Assembly: GCF_042610375.1 (NCBI RefSeq)
Contig: NZ_JBGJZL010000007.1
Coordinates: 186,001 to 250,000 of the forward strand
DNA: 64,000 nt
From: CTSoil-075 sp042610375
GTDB lineage: Bacteria > Bacillota > Negativicutes > DSM-13327
Direction: 5' to 3'
This document shows, in pieces, positions 26,925-35,468 of this stretch. Both the position numbers and the translations under genes were made by a program. The notes under the pieces are model-generated. The model saw only the letters and a program-made list of their open reading frames with translations, ran no database searches and was not told where the DNA came from. Position 1 is the first letter of the stretch, and every line of letters begins with the position of its first letter.

Positions 26925-28388
26925 ATGGGCAAAATTACAATTGTAGGCTTAGGGCCTGGTGCTTTCGGACTTATTACTGTGGAAACCTTAGAGATGTTAA
27001 AATCAGCAAAACCGCTCATTTTGCGCACTGCCAAACATCCTACTGTATCTGAGATAAGAGCGCGTGGTATTGAGTTTGTTAGTTATGACTATGTTTATGA
27101 AGAACAAGATTCTTTCGAGAAAGTTTATCAAACCATTGCGAGTGATTGCCTGGCACAAGCAGCAGTAGGGGAAAACCTTGTGTATGCTGTTCCAGGCAGT
27201 CCGTTAGTCGCTGAAAAGACGGTAACCTTAATTCGTGATCTTGCAGAGAAAGAAGGAATTTCCCTTACTATTTTGCCAGGCATGAGCTTTTTAGAAGTGT
27301 TATATACACGTTTAGGGATTGATCCTATCGAGGGGCTGACCGTTCTTGATGCAGCTGATGTATCGTCATTACCTTCAGAGCTAAGAACAGGGTTAGTAAT
27401 TACCCAAGTTTATAATGACTACGTAGCTTCAGAAGTCAAATTGGCATTAATGGAGTATTATCCTGATGATTTTGAAGTCGTGTTGGTAAAAGATTTAGGG
27501 TTGCCTGAAGAAAAAATTCTAAGAGTGCCACTTTTTGAATTAGATAGGATATCGGGAATTGATCATCTTACTAGTTTATATGTTCCATGTAAGCCACCAA
27601 TCGAGAAGTTTACCTTAGATCCAATTGTGGATATTATGGCGCAGCTTCGTTCACCGGAAGGTTGTATGTGGGATGTTGAACAGACTCATAGCAGTTTGCG
27701 ACGTTATCTAGTTGAAGAAGTGTATGAGGTGCTTGAGGCGATTGATTTACAGCAGGGGGACAAGTTGTGTGAAGAACTTGGCGATCTATTGTTACAGATC
27801 GTTTTTCATGCGCGTATTGCTGAAGAGTCGAGAGAATTTACGATGCAACAGGTTGTTGATGTCATTACTGAAAAAATGGTGCGTCGTCATCCCCATGTAT
27901 TTGGTGATGTGACTCTTCGGGATGCTGGGGAGGTGGTTCTAAATTGGGATGCTCTGAAACAGCTAGAATACGGCAGTGAGCGCTTGTCAGTCCTTGATGG
28001 TATACCTAAGGGTCTGCCTAGCTTGATGCGCGCTTACAAGCTTCAAGGCAAAGCGGCTAAAGTAGGTTTTGATTGGGATAATATTCAGTCTGTGTGGGAT
28101 AAAATAGAAGAAGAACTTATTGAACTTAAAACTGCTTGTTTACACTCGCAAGTTGCCGATATAGAAGGTGAACTTGGAGATGTATTATTTTCTGTAGTCA
28201 ATCTAGCGCGGTTCTTAAAAATTGATGCCGAAGTGGCTCTTAATGTTACAAATAACAAGTTTATGCGGCGATTTTCCTATATTGAAAAAACAATAAACAA
28301 TAATAAACTTAAATGGGAGAATATGGACATAAAACAGCTTGATATTTTGTGGGAACAAGCTAAAATGCAAGAAAAAGCAGGAATTTAA
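26925..28388 (+). CDS. yabN: YabN: tetrapyrrole-methylase-like plus MazG pyrophosphohydrolase
   Basis: A 487-residue two-domain protein. Residues 1-220 are a SAM-dependent tetrapyrrole (corrin/porphyrin) methylase-like fold (TIVGLGPGAFGLITVETL, YAVPGSPLVAEKTV). Residues 235-480 contain tandem MazG domains, with CMWDVEQTHSSLRRYLVEE and the EExxE metal site (EEVYEVLEAID). MazG removes pyrophosphate from non-canonical NTPs. The fusion is standard for Firmicutes at this locus; the methylase partner's substrate is unknown. It precedes hup. Confidence 0.93.
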   Translation: MGKITIVGLGPGAFGLITVETLEMLKSAKPLILRTAKHPTVSEIRARGIEFVSYDYVYEEQDSFEKVYQTIASDCLAQAAVGENLVYAVPGSPLVAEKTVTLIRDLAEKEGISLTILPGMSFLEVLYTRLGIDPIEGLTVLDAADVSSLPSELRTGLVITQVYNDYVASEVKLALMEYYPDDFEVVLVKDLGLPEEKILRVPLFELDRISGIDHLTSLYVPCKPPIEKFTLDPIVDIMAQLRSPEGCMWDVEQTHSSLRRYLVEEVYEVLEAIDLQQGDKLCEELGDLLLQIVFHARIAEESREFTMQQVVDVITEKMVRRHPHVFGDVTLRDAGEVVLNWDALKQLEYGSERLSVLDGIPKGLPSLMRAYKLQGKAAKVGFDWDNIQSVWDKIEEELIELKTACLHSQVADIEGELGDVLFSVVNLARFLKIDAEVALNVTNNKFMRRFSYIEKTINNNKLKWENMDIKQLDILWEQAKMQEKAGI

Positions 28389-28482
28389 AGGTTTTTTAGT
28401 ATTTTTTTTGAATACAGACAGGAATAAAAAAAATGATAGCGAATAAACTATTCGTAATGATTTTCATAAGGAGGCTATTTTT

Positions 28483-28758
28483 GTGAATAAAACTGAGTTA
28501 ATTGCAAGTGTTGCAGAAAAGGCAGGTTTGACTAAGAAGGATGCTGAGAAAGCTATCAATGCGTTATTTGTTAGCGTTGAGGAAGCTTTGGCACTGGAAG
28601 ATAAGGTCCAAATCATTGGCTTTGGTACTTTTGAAGTGAAGGCTCGTGAGGAAAGAAAAGGTCGTAACCCTCAAACCGGTGCTGAAATCACTATTCCAGC
28701 ATCAAAAAATCCAGTATTCAAAGCTGGCAAAGGCTTGAAAGACGCCGTTAATAAATAA
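28483..28758 (+). CDS. hup: DNA-binding protein HU
   Basis: A 91-residue histone-like protein: MNKTELIASVAEKAGLTKKD, the FGTFEVKAREERKGRNPQTG arm and a PVFKAGKGLKDAV ending. It bends and compacts DNA. It starts at GTG 28483, six bases after AAGGAGG. In many Clostridia hup is followed by the S4-domain gene rqcP (yabO) and yabP; here a terminator and the dispersed repeat follow instead. Confidence 0.97.
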   Translation: MNKTELIASVAEKAGLTKKDAEKAINALFVSVEEALALEDKVQIIGFGTFEVKAREERKGRNPQTGAEITIPASKNPVFKAGKGLKDAVNK

Positions 28759-28772
28759 ACTTATCATGAGTA

Positions 28773-28800
28773 AAAACCAGGTTATTTTAACCTGGTTTTT
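28773..28800 (+). terminator. hup terminator
   Basis: AAACCAGGTTA, loop, TAACCTGGTTTTT. It runs directly into the dispersed element copy A. Confidence 0.9.
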
Positions 28801-28803
28801 CTT

Positions 28804-28904
28804 ACGGAATCAGAAAGTATAACACTTTCTTGATTCCAAGTAAGAACGACTAAGGCTTCTGCCTGCGTCTGAGGACTTGGCACAAGCCAAGTCTTTTCTT
28901 ATAT
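28804..28904 (+). ncRNA. Dispersed structured element, copy A
   Basis: A 101-nt element with three predicted stem-loops: GGAATCAGAAAGT paired to ACTTTCTTGATTCC around ATAAC; GAC-TA-AGGC-TTCT-GCCT-GC-GTC; and the terminator GGACTTGGC-ACAA-GCCAAGTC-TTTTCTT. Copy B (57489-57589) aligns without gaps and differs at four positions. The CCAAGT at 28835-28840 could also pair with ACTTGG of the terminator, a possible antiterminator. Its job is unknown. Confidence 0.65.
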
Positions 28905-28963
28905 AGAGTATTTTACAAAAAATGAATTTTATTTATAACAGATTAATATAGGAAGTGATAAAA

Positions 28964-29656
28964 TTGGCAGGTAACATACTGATTGTTGATGATGAACCAT
29001 CGATTTGTGCATTGCTTACGTTTAATTTAGAAAAAGCCGGTTATCATACCGTAGAGGCTGATAATGGACATACAGCATTGGAAATGACTAGGAATGGAAA
29101 ACTTGATTTGATTATTCTTGATGTTATGCTACCTGGTATTGATGGCATGGAAGTATGTCGTATTTTAAAAGGGCAACAACAGACAGCTGGTATTCCAATT
29201 ATCATGCTGACTGCAAAAAGTGATGAAATTGATAAGATTATTGGTCTAGAACTTGGTGCTGATGATTATATGACTAAACCTTTTAGTCCGCGAGAACTGA
29301 TCGCAAGGGTAAAGGCAGTTCTGCGACGCAGTCATAAAGAAAGCAGGCAGGATGGGCAGCTCGTTGTTGGCAAGTTAAAAATGAATTTTACCAGTTATGA
29401 AGTGCATCTAGAAAATGAAAAAATGGAATTGACTCCCAAAGAATATGAGCTTCTAAAAATGTTTATAACCAATATTGGTAGAGCATATACGCGAGAACAA
29501 TTACTCGAAAAAGTATGGGGTTATGAATATTTTGGTGACACGCGTACTGTCGATGTCCACGTCCGTCACTTGCGAGCTAAATTAGCAAAGTATCCTGAAG
29601 TTGCAGAGGCAATTGAGACTGTGCGGGGAGTTGGCTATCGCTTTAGTGAAATTTAA
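28964..29656 (+). CDS. phoB: PhoB/PhoP-type response regulator
   Basis: A 230-residue OmpR-family regulator. The receiver domain has the aspartate in LIILDVMLPGIDG, Thr in IIMLTAKSD and Lys in YMTKPFSPRE. The C-terminal winged helix carries LTPKEYELLKMF and DVHVRHLRAKL. Its place before pst genes with PHO boxes points to the phosphate-starvation regulator, yet no sensor kinase PhoR follows, which is unusual. TTG 28964 (8 bases after AGGAAG) gives the usual MAGNILIVDDE start; GTG 28955 touches the RBS. Confidence 0.85.
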   Translation: MAGNILIVDDEPSICALLTFNLEKAGYHTVEADNGHTALEMTRNGKLDLIILDVMLPGIDGMEVCRILKGQQQTAGIPIIMLTAKSDEIDKIIGLELGADDYMTKPFSPRELIARVKAVLRRSHKESRQDGQLVVGKLKMNFTSYEVHLENEKMELTPKEYELLKMFITNIGRAYTREQLLEKVWGYEYFGDTRTVDVHVRHLRAKLAKYPEVAEAIETVRGVGYRFSEI

Positions 29657-29680
29657 CAAAAGGATAATAAAAACTTAATA
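29653..29680 (+). promoter_or_regulatory. PHO box upstream of pstB-phoU
   Basis: TTAACA, ATAATA and TTAATA as direct repeats with an exact 11-base period, beginning in the phoB stop codon. A possible -10 TATATT lies 21 bases after the last repeat (29702). This is the layout of Bacillus PhoP binding sites (TTAACA-like hexamers, 5-base gaps). Confidence 0.65.
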
Positions 29681-29759
29681 ATATAGTCCTGTCTTTTGTG
29701 GTATATTTCCTATATAAACAGTTTCAATAGTATAAGTAGGAATCTACAGGAGGAAGTAT

Positions 29760-30515
29760 ATGGATTATAAAATTCATGTTAATAAATTAAAACTATATTA
29801 TGGGGATGCATTGGCATTAAAAAAGATATCCCTTGGTGTGGATGAAAATAGTGTGCTCGCCTTAATTGGTCCTTCTGGTTGTGGTAAATCCACTTTCATA
29901 AAAACGCTCAATCGAATGAATGATCTCATTCCAAGTGTAAGAATCGAAGGGGAAATTTTATTAGATGGAGTTAGTATTTATCATCCCGATACAGATGTCG
30001 TGTCTCTTCGTAAACGTGTAGGCATGGTTTTTCAGCGTCCGAATCCTTTCCCTATGTCTATTTATGATAATATCGCTTATGGTCCACGGATTCATGGGAT
30101 AAAAAATAAAGCAATATTGGATGAATTAGTAGAAAAAAGCTTGCGAGGAGCTGCTTTGTGGGATGAAGTGAAAGATCGTCTGACGAGTTCGGCTATGGGA
30201 ATGTCAGGCGGACAGCAGCAACGCTTATGTATTGCTCGATTGCTCGCTATTGAACCTGAAGTATTGCTCATGGATGAGCCATGCTCCGCTCTTGATCCGA
30301 TATCAACTATGAAAATTGAAGAATTAGTTGCCGAATTAAAAGCGAAGTATACTATTGTGATGGTCACTCATAATATGCAGCAGGCTGCTCGCGTATCAGA
30401 TTGTACAGCCTTCTTTTTAAATGGCGAAGTGATCGAATATGATAAAACAGACATCATTTTCACAAGACCGCAAGATAAACGTACAGAAGATTATATTACT
30501 GGACGATTTGGTTAA
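29760..30515 (+). CDS. pstB: Phosphate ABC transporter ATPase PstB
   Basis: A 251-residue ATPase that powers high-affinity phosphate uptake. Walker A GPSGCGKST, the PstB-specific TLNRMNDLIPSVRIEGEI, Q-loop VFQRPNPFPMS, signature MSGGQQQRLCIAR, Walker B VLLMDEPCSALDP and switch VTHNMQQAARVSD. RBS AGGAGGAAG. It forms a pair with phoU and sits before, not after, the permease genes. Confidence 0.97.
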   Translation: MDYKIHVNKLKLYYGDALALKKISLGVDENSVLALIGPSGCGKSTFIKTLNRMNDLIPSVRIEGEILLDGVSIYHPDTDVVSLRKRVGMVFQRPNPFPMSIYDNIAYGPRIHGIKNKAILDELVEKSLRGAALWDEVKDRLTSSAMGMSGGQQQRLCIARLLAIEPEVLLMDEPCSALDPISTMKIEELVAELKAKYTIVMVTHNMQQAARVSDCTAFFLNGEVIEYDKTDIIFTRPQDKRTEDYITGRFG

Positions 30516-30527
30516 AGGAGGGCAAAT

Positions 30528-31187
30528 ATGACAAGTACAAGACAAAGTTATAACCATGAACTGGAAAGCTTACGCCAAGAAATTTTAAAAATGGGTACAC
30601 AAGTTGAAGAGGCGATTGGTCAGGCTGTCATGTCATTAACTAAACAAGATTTGGAGATGGCCAAAGTCGTTATGGCGGGCGATGACGATATTGATCATAT
30701 GGAAAGTGACATTGAAGATAAATGTATGTTGCTTATTGCCAGACAACAACCTTTAGCCCGGGATCTTAGGATTATTGGTACTGGTTTAAAAATTACTACT
30801 GATTTAGAGCGTGTAGGTGATCATGCTTTCGATATTGCAAAAATTACCTTAAGTATTGCTAAGCAACCTTTGATTAAACCTTTAGTTGATATTCCACGTA
30901 TGTCGGAGATGGCTCAAAAAATGTTGAAAGACTCACTTCTTGCCTACATTAATTTGGATATTACATTGGCTGAACAGGTATGTGTAGATGATGATGCAGT
31001 GGATGACCTTTACCATCAAACTGTTCGTGAGCTATTAACATATATGATGGAGGACCCTACGACCATAAAGCAAGCAACTCAGCTGCTATTTGTAGCACGT
31101 TATTTAGAAAGAGTTGCTGATCATGCAACGAATATCGGTGAATGGGTTATTTACCTAGTAACAGGACAACGCATGCGGAAAAAGTAA
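30528..31187 (+). CDS. phoU: Phosphate signalling protein PhoU
   Basis: A 219-residue all-helical protein with the duplicated PhoU fold. Metal/contact motifs are IEDKCMLLIARQQPLARDLR (first half) and LLFVARYLERVADHATNIGE (second half). PhoU links Pst transport status to the Pho two-component system. It lies 12 bases after pstB, and a terminator overlapping its stop ends the transcription unit. Confidence 0.96.
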   Translation: MTSTRQSYNHELESLRQEILKMGTQVEEAIGQAVMSLTKQDLEMAKVVMAGDDDIDHMESDIEDKCMLLIARQQPLARDLRIIGTGLKITTDLERVGDHAFDIAKITLSIAKQPLIKPLVDIPRMSEMAQKMLKDSLLAYINLDITLAEQVCVDDDAVDDLYHQTVRELLTYMMEDPTTIKQATQLLFVARYLERVADHATNIGEWVIYLVTGQRMRKK

Positions 31188-31213
31188 ACTGCCAAAATTG
31201 GCAGTTTTTTTTT
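31186..31213 (+). terminator. phoU terminator
   Basis: AAACTGCCAA, loop AA, TTGGCAGTTT with a long T-run. A second terminator-like stem (ATGCTC/GAGCAT, 31229-31262, T-run) follows, with the palindrome TTGCATGCAA in its loop. Confidence 0.9.
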
Positions 31214-31286
31214 GCAAAATTAATGTCCATGCTCTTGCATGCAAGACGTGTGAGCATTTTTTATTGAGGGAATATCCTTAGGAAAT

Positions 31287-31314
31287 TTAACAAATTCTTA
31301 ACATGAACATAACA
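31287..31314 (+). promoter_or_regulatory. PHO box upstream of pstCA
   Basis: TTAACA, TTAACA and ATAACA with an exact 11-base period. A possible -10 TACACT lies 20 bases after the last repeat (31335), nearly the same geometry as the pstB site. Confidence 0.75.
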
Positions 31315-31363
31315 TAGGCTATTTATGAATAGGGTACACTCTAGGTAGATAATACAGTGAATT

Positions 31364-31391
31364 AAGACTTGGCGTATGCCAAGTCTTTCCT
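31364..31391 (+). terminator. GACTTGGC hairpin in the pstC leader
   Basis: AAGACTTGGC-GTAT-GCCAAGTCTT then TCCTT, 20 bases before the pstC start and between the PHO-box promoter and the RBS. It could act as an attenuator or simply be a copy of the recurrent stem. Confidence 0.6.
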
Positions 31392-31407
31392 TAGAGGAGG
31401 AACTTTT

Positions 31408-32295
31408 ATGCAATTAGTAGATAGAGAACATCAGTTTAAATTACGGTCTGATCGTTATATGCGATATGTGTTTATTGCCAGCGCTAGTTTTATGGCACTC
31501 ATTATTTCATCCATTATTGTGTTTGTCGGTTGGCAAGGATTAATGACATTTAGTGATGTAAGTCCCCTTGAGTTTTTTTTATCAACGAAATGGGATCCTA
31601 CAGAGGGACATTATGGTGCATTCAGTTTTATTTCTGGTTCTCTTATTGTGACTGTATTGGCCATTTTATTAGGGGCACCTCTTGGATTAGCAGGCGCTAT
31701 CTTTATGGCTAAAATTTCCCCTCCTTGGCTTAGCGAAATCATGCGCCCAGCAACTAACTTATATGTGGCGATTCCTTCTGTTGTCTATGGATTTATTGGA
31801 CTCACCATTATCGTTCCTTTTATTCGGACCTACTTTCATGTAAGTGTAGGTTTTGGTTTATTGGCGGCAGCCATTATTTTGGCAGTTATGATTTTGCCAA
31901 CGATTATCAGCATCTCCGAAGATGCTATACGTTCTGTACCTGCGAATTTAGAAGAAGCTTCTTTAGCCTTAGGTGCAACAAGATGGCAGACCATATGGCA
32001 TGTGATTTTGCCAGCGGCACTGCCAGGGATATTAACCGCTATTATTCTAGCCATGGCTCGTGCTGTGGGGGAAACGATGGCAGTGCAGATGGTGATTGGT
32101 AATACTCCTCAATTTACAATGTCTTTGTTTACGCCAACGTCCACATTACCGAGTGAAATTGTTGTGGAGATGGGAAATACACCTTTTGGTTCAGCTTGGG
32201 GAAATTCCTTATTTTTGATGGCTTTGGTGTTATTACTCATATCATTACTGATGATTGTCATTATGCGCTATGTTGCGAAAAGGAAGGTGGCATAA
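31408..32295 (+). CDS. pstC: Phosphate permease subunit PstC
   Basis: A 295-residue inner-membrane subunit with six predicted helices. The ATPase-contact loop reads EEASLALGATRWQTIWHVIL and GETMAVQMVIGN follows. It forms the phosphate channel with PstA. ATG 31408 has GAGGAGG at 7 bases; a longer frame would start inside the leader hairpin. The usual pstS (binding protein) is not upstream, and must be encoded elsewhere. Confidence 0.95.
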   Translation: MQLVDREHQFKLRSDRYMRYVFIASASFMALIISSIIVFVGWQGLMTFSDVSPLEFFLSTKWDPTEGHYGAFSFISGSLIVTVLAILLGAPLGLAGAIFMAKISPPWLSEIMRPATNLYVAIPSVVYGFIGLTIIVPFIRTYFHVSVGFGLLAAAIILAVMILPTIISISEDAIRSVPANLEEASLALGATRWQTIWHVILPAALPGILTAIILAMARAVGETMAVQMVIGNTPQFTMSLFTPTSTLPSEIVVEMGNTPFGSAWGNSLFLMALVLLLISLLMIVIMRYVAKRKVA

Positions 32296-33156
32296 ATGTC
32301 AGCACGACTGATCAATAAACTAGCCACAGTAGTTATGTGGCTAGCAGCCATTGTTATTCTGGGAATACTGATCGCTTTTTTGTTTTTTATATTATATAAA
32401 GGTGTTCCTGTCTTGTCGCTGGATTTTATTTTTGGTAAGCCAAGCGAAATTCAAGCAGGGGGCGGTGTAGGACCACAATTTTTTAATTCATTTTATATAT
32501 TATTTTTATCCTTGCTTTTCTCAATACCTGTTGCAGTTGGTGCTGGTGTTTATCTAGCAGAATATGCAGGTAATAATTCCTTGACTTCGATTATTCGTTT
32601 GAGTACGGAAAGTTTGGCAACTGTTCCTTCTATCGTATTAGGGTTATTTGGTATGATTATCTTTGTAAATATGTTAGGAATGGGATTTAGTATTATTGGT
32701 GGTTCCCTAACCTTGATGTTGCTTAATTTGCCTGTGCTAGTTCGGGTGACAGAGGATTCGGTACGCACAGTGCCTGTCCAATATCGGGAAGCTAGTCTAG
32801 CACTTGGTGCAACCAAGTGGCAAACCATTTGGCGAGTTGTTCTGCCCAATGCCTTACCAGGTATTGTTACGGGTATCACATTGACAGCCGGTAGAGCGTT
32901 GGGAGAATCTGCAATTTTAATTTTTACTGCTGGTACGACAGTATCAAGGCAAATGGCAGATTTTGATGTAACAGCTGCAGGTGAAACTTTAGCAGTCCAT
33001 CTTTGGTATGTGATGGGCGTAGGGCTTGTACCTGATCGAGTTGATATTGCCAATGGCATCGGCGCCCTATTAGTGATTACGATTTTGATTTTAAATCTCA
33101 TGGTGACTATCCCAAGTAAAATTTTACAGCGTAAACTAGGCGCAGGTGGTCATTGA
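32296..33156 (+). CDS. pstA: Phosphate permease subunit PstA
   Basis: A 286-residue partner of PstC with six helices. The coupling loop is REASLALGATKWQTIWRVVL, followed by GRALGESAILIFTAG. It starts right after the pstC stop with AAGGAAGGTGG as RBS, so the pair is co-translated. A terminator follows at 33188. Confidence 0.96.
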   Translation: MSARLINKLATVVMWLAAIVILGILIAFLFFILYKGVPVLSLDFIFGKPSEIQAGGGVGPQFFNSFYILFLSLLFSIPVAVGAGVYLAEYAGNNSLTSIIRLSTESLATVPSIVLGLFGMIIFVNMLGMGFSIIGGSLTLMLLNLPVLVRVTEDSVRTVPVQYREASLALGATKWQTIWRVVLPNALPGIVTGITLTAGRALGESAILIFTAGTTVSRQMADFDVTAAGETLAVHLWYVMGVGLVPDRVDIANGIGALLVITILILNLMVTIPSKILQRKLGAGGH

Positions 33157-33187
33157 TTGATAGATTCAAAATAGAGATGGAAACGTG

Positions 33188-33227
33188 AAAAGAGATTGCT
33201 TCCTTTGATGGAGCAATCTCTTTCTTT
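33188..33227 (+). terminator. pstA terminator
   Basis: AAAGAGATTGCT, loop, AGCAATCTCTTT, then CTTTG. Confidence 0.85.
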
Positions 33228-33323
33228 GTTTATATCAATATAATTTATTTAGCACATGATATATAAATGAATAAGTCACTAGAAAATTGTCGAAAATATA
33301 ATATACAAGGAGGGATAACGCTA

Positions 33324-35450
33324 GTGGCAAATGAGAAAGAAACATTAATAAAAAGTACTGACCAAACTAGCCGTGGTGACGTAGAGTCAATTGCTGGAAG
33401 TGGTGATGCCAGTGGTACGAATGATCCTAGTCAACATGCAGATGTTCATCAAAACGCTAAAAAATACTATGATATTGAAAAATCACCTAGTTCTATGGAG
33501 GAAGTACATAAATGGCAACGACAGCATATTAAAACTCATGACCAAAGTAAAGACGGCTTTCCTCTTAATGTCATTGTAGATCCTGCTATGCGTGAAATGT
33601 ACCAACATGTTCATGCACAAGGACTTACTAATGTTTTTGACCGATTTGAGCAGCAGGAAAAGATTCGTTGTACATTCTGTACGTCAGGTTTATCTTGCCA
33701 ATTATGTGCCAACGGTCCTTGCCGTATCAATGCGAAAACACCTCGAGGTAACTGCGGTGTTGATGCAGATGTTATGGTAGCGAGAAACTTTGTTTACCGT
33801 CATGTAACGATTGGAACTTCGGCTAATATCTTTCATGCACAACAAGCAGCTCGTACCTTAAAAGCTGCTGCAGAAAATCCAGCGAGTGGCTTAAAAATAC
33901 GTGATAAAGAAAAGTTGCTCAAATATGCTGAAATGGCTGGCTTAAATAGTCATGAAGATGTCAATAAAGTGGCGATTCATTTTGCCAATTGGGTACTTGA
34001 AGATATGGGGCGGCCTTATTGGGAAGAATCATCAATGACCAAGGCTTTTGCCCCTCCTAAACGTCAAGAATTATGGCGCAAATTAAAAATATTCCCAGGT
34101 GGTGGATTTAGTGAAATTGCATTAGCCCAGACCAAATGTATGACAAATCTTAATGCCGATGCAGTTGATTTTTTATTGACGTCAGTACGTCTAGGGGTTG
34201 CTAATGAATATCAAGGTTTATTTGCACTTGATATTCTCCAAGAAATCTTGATGGGTACACAAAAAATCAGAACGGCAAAACAGAATATGGGACTACTCAA
34301 TAAAGAAAAGGTAAATATTATAACGAATGGCCATATGCCCTTAACAGCTCATATTGTGATTGAATTGGCTTCCACCGCCGAGTGGCAGGAAAAAGCACGC
34401 AAAGCTGGTGCAACGGGCCTTCAAATACTAGGACATGTTTGTGAAGGACAACAACTCCTAAACTATGAAGATACTGGAAAAATGAATGCATATGCTGGAC
34501 AAGAAGGAGAATGGCTGTCAGAAGAATACTTGCTCGCAACTGGAGCAGTTGATTTATTCATGTTTGACTATAACTGTACCATTCCGACCCTCCCCCTTTA
34601 TGCTAAACGTTTTGGTACCAAGATGGTGAGTACTCATGAAGTCATTCGTATGCCAGGTACAGAGGTTGTAGAATTTAAGCCAGAAGAGATGCGTACCCAG
34701 GCGGAGAAGATTCTGGATATGGCAATTGAAGCCTATTCTAAACGCAAGGCTGAAAATAGAGAAGTATACATTCCTCCACATGTCTCAGATTGTATGATTG
34801 GCTTTAGTACAGAATCAGTAAAAGCTGCTTTAGGCGGTTCGTGGAAACCTTTGATTGATGCGATTGTTGCGGGAAAAATCCGTGGTATTGCAACTATCGT
34901 AGGCTGTACGACTGCGCGCTACGGACAAGGTGGCAGTAATATATTCCGAATTACCAAAGGTCTGATTGAAAAAGATATCTTAGTATTATCAGGAGGCTGT
35001 ACGTCGTCTGTCATGCAATATACTGGACTCGCTGATCCAAAGGCAGCAGATGAAGCTGGATCTGGTCTGAAGGAAGTTTGTAAGTCATTAGGGATTCCAC
35101 CGGTACTCTCTTATGGCGCATGTGTAGATATAGGAAAAATGACCCAGACAGCAAAAGAAATCGCTGATACCTTAGATGTAGATACGAACATGCTTCCTAT
35201 TGTCATTGGTGCCCCCGAATACTTGGAGCAAAAAGCGGTAGCCGATGCGTGCACTGCCATTGCTCTTGGATGGTTAGTACATGTTGCTCCTGTTCCATCG
35301 GTAACAGGTAGTGATTTAGTAGTTAAAACCTTGACAGAAACAACTGAAACCTTGGGATTGGGGAAATTGACAGTCGAAACCAGTGCTGATAAAACGATTC
35401 AAATTTATGTAGATCATATTGAGAAGAAACGCAAAGAACTTGGAATATAG
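33324..35450 (+). CDS. cooS: Ni-Fe carbon monoxide dehydrogenase, divergent CooS
   Basis: A 708-residue catalytic subunit that interconverts CO and CO2. An N-terminal extension of about 90 residues precedes the iron-sulphur region CTFCTSGLSCQLCANGPC and GNCGVDADVMVARN. Cysteines expected for the C-cluster are seen in FDYNC, VGCTTARYG, SGGCTSSVMQ and YGACVDIG. Two points differ from textbook CooS. The D-cluster cysteines are CxxC instead of Cx7C, as in the Desulfovibrio type. The text around the C-cluster histidine is altered (GHVCEGQQLLNYEDTG). No cooC, cooF or acetyl-CoA synthase gene is adjacent. The GTG start has AAGGAGGG at 8 bases. Confidence 0.88.
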   Translation: MANEKETLIKSTDQTSRGDVESIAGSGDASGTNDPSQHADVHQNAKKYYDIEKSPSSMEEVHKWQRQHIKTHDQSKDGFPLNVIVDPAMREMYQHVHAQGLTNVFDRFEQQEKIRCTFCTSGLSCQLCANGPCRINAKTPRGNCGVDADVMVARNFVYRHVTIGTSANIFHAQQAARTLKAAAENPASGLKIRDKEKLLKYAEMAGLNSHEDVNKVAIHFANWVLEDMGRPYWEESSMTKAFAPPKRQELWRKLKIFPGGGFSEIALAQTKCMTNLNADAVDFLLTSVRLGVANEYQGLFALDILQEILMGTQKIRTAKQNMGLLNKEKVNIITNGHMPLTAHIVIELASTAEWQEKARKAGATGLQILGHVCEGQQLLNYEDTGKMNAYAGQEGEWLSEEYLLATGAVDLFMFDYNCTIPTLPLYAKRFGTKMVSTHEVIRMPGTEVVEFKPEEMRTQAEKILDMAIEAYSKRKAENREVYIPPHVSDCMIGFSTESVKAALGGSWKPLIDAIVAGKIRGIATIVGCTTARYGQGGSNIFRITKGLIEKDILVLSGGCTSSVMQYTGLADPKAADEAGSGLKEVCKSLGIPPVLSYGACVDIGKMTQTAKEIADTLDVDTNMLPIVIGAPEYLEQKAVADACTAIALGWLVHVAPVPSVTGSDLVVKTLTETTETLGLGKLTVETSADKTIQIYVDHIEKKRKELGI

Positions 35451-35468
35451 GTACTGTACTCGTGGCAG

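Noticed and set aside
32550..33101. 183-residue open frame on the - strand across pstA
   Set aside because: Mirror frame of a membrane-protein gene; composition is typical of antisense to hydrophobic codons.
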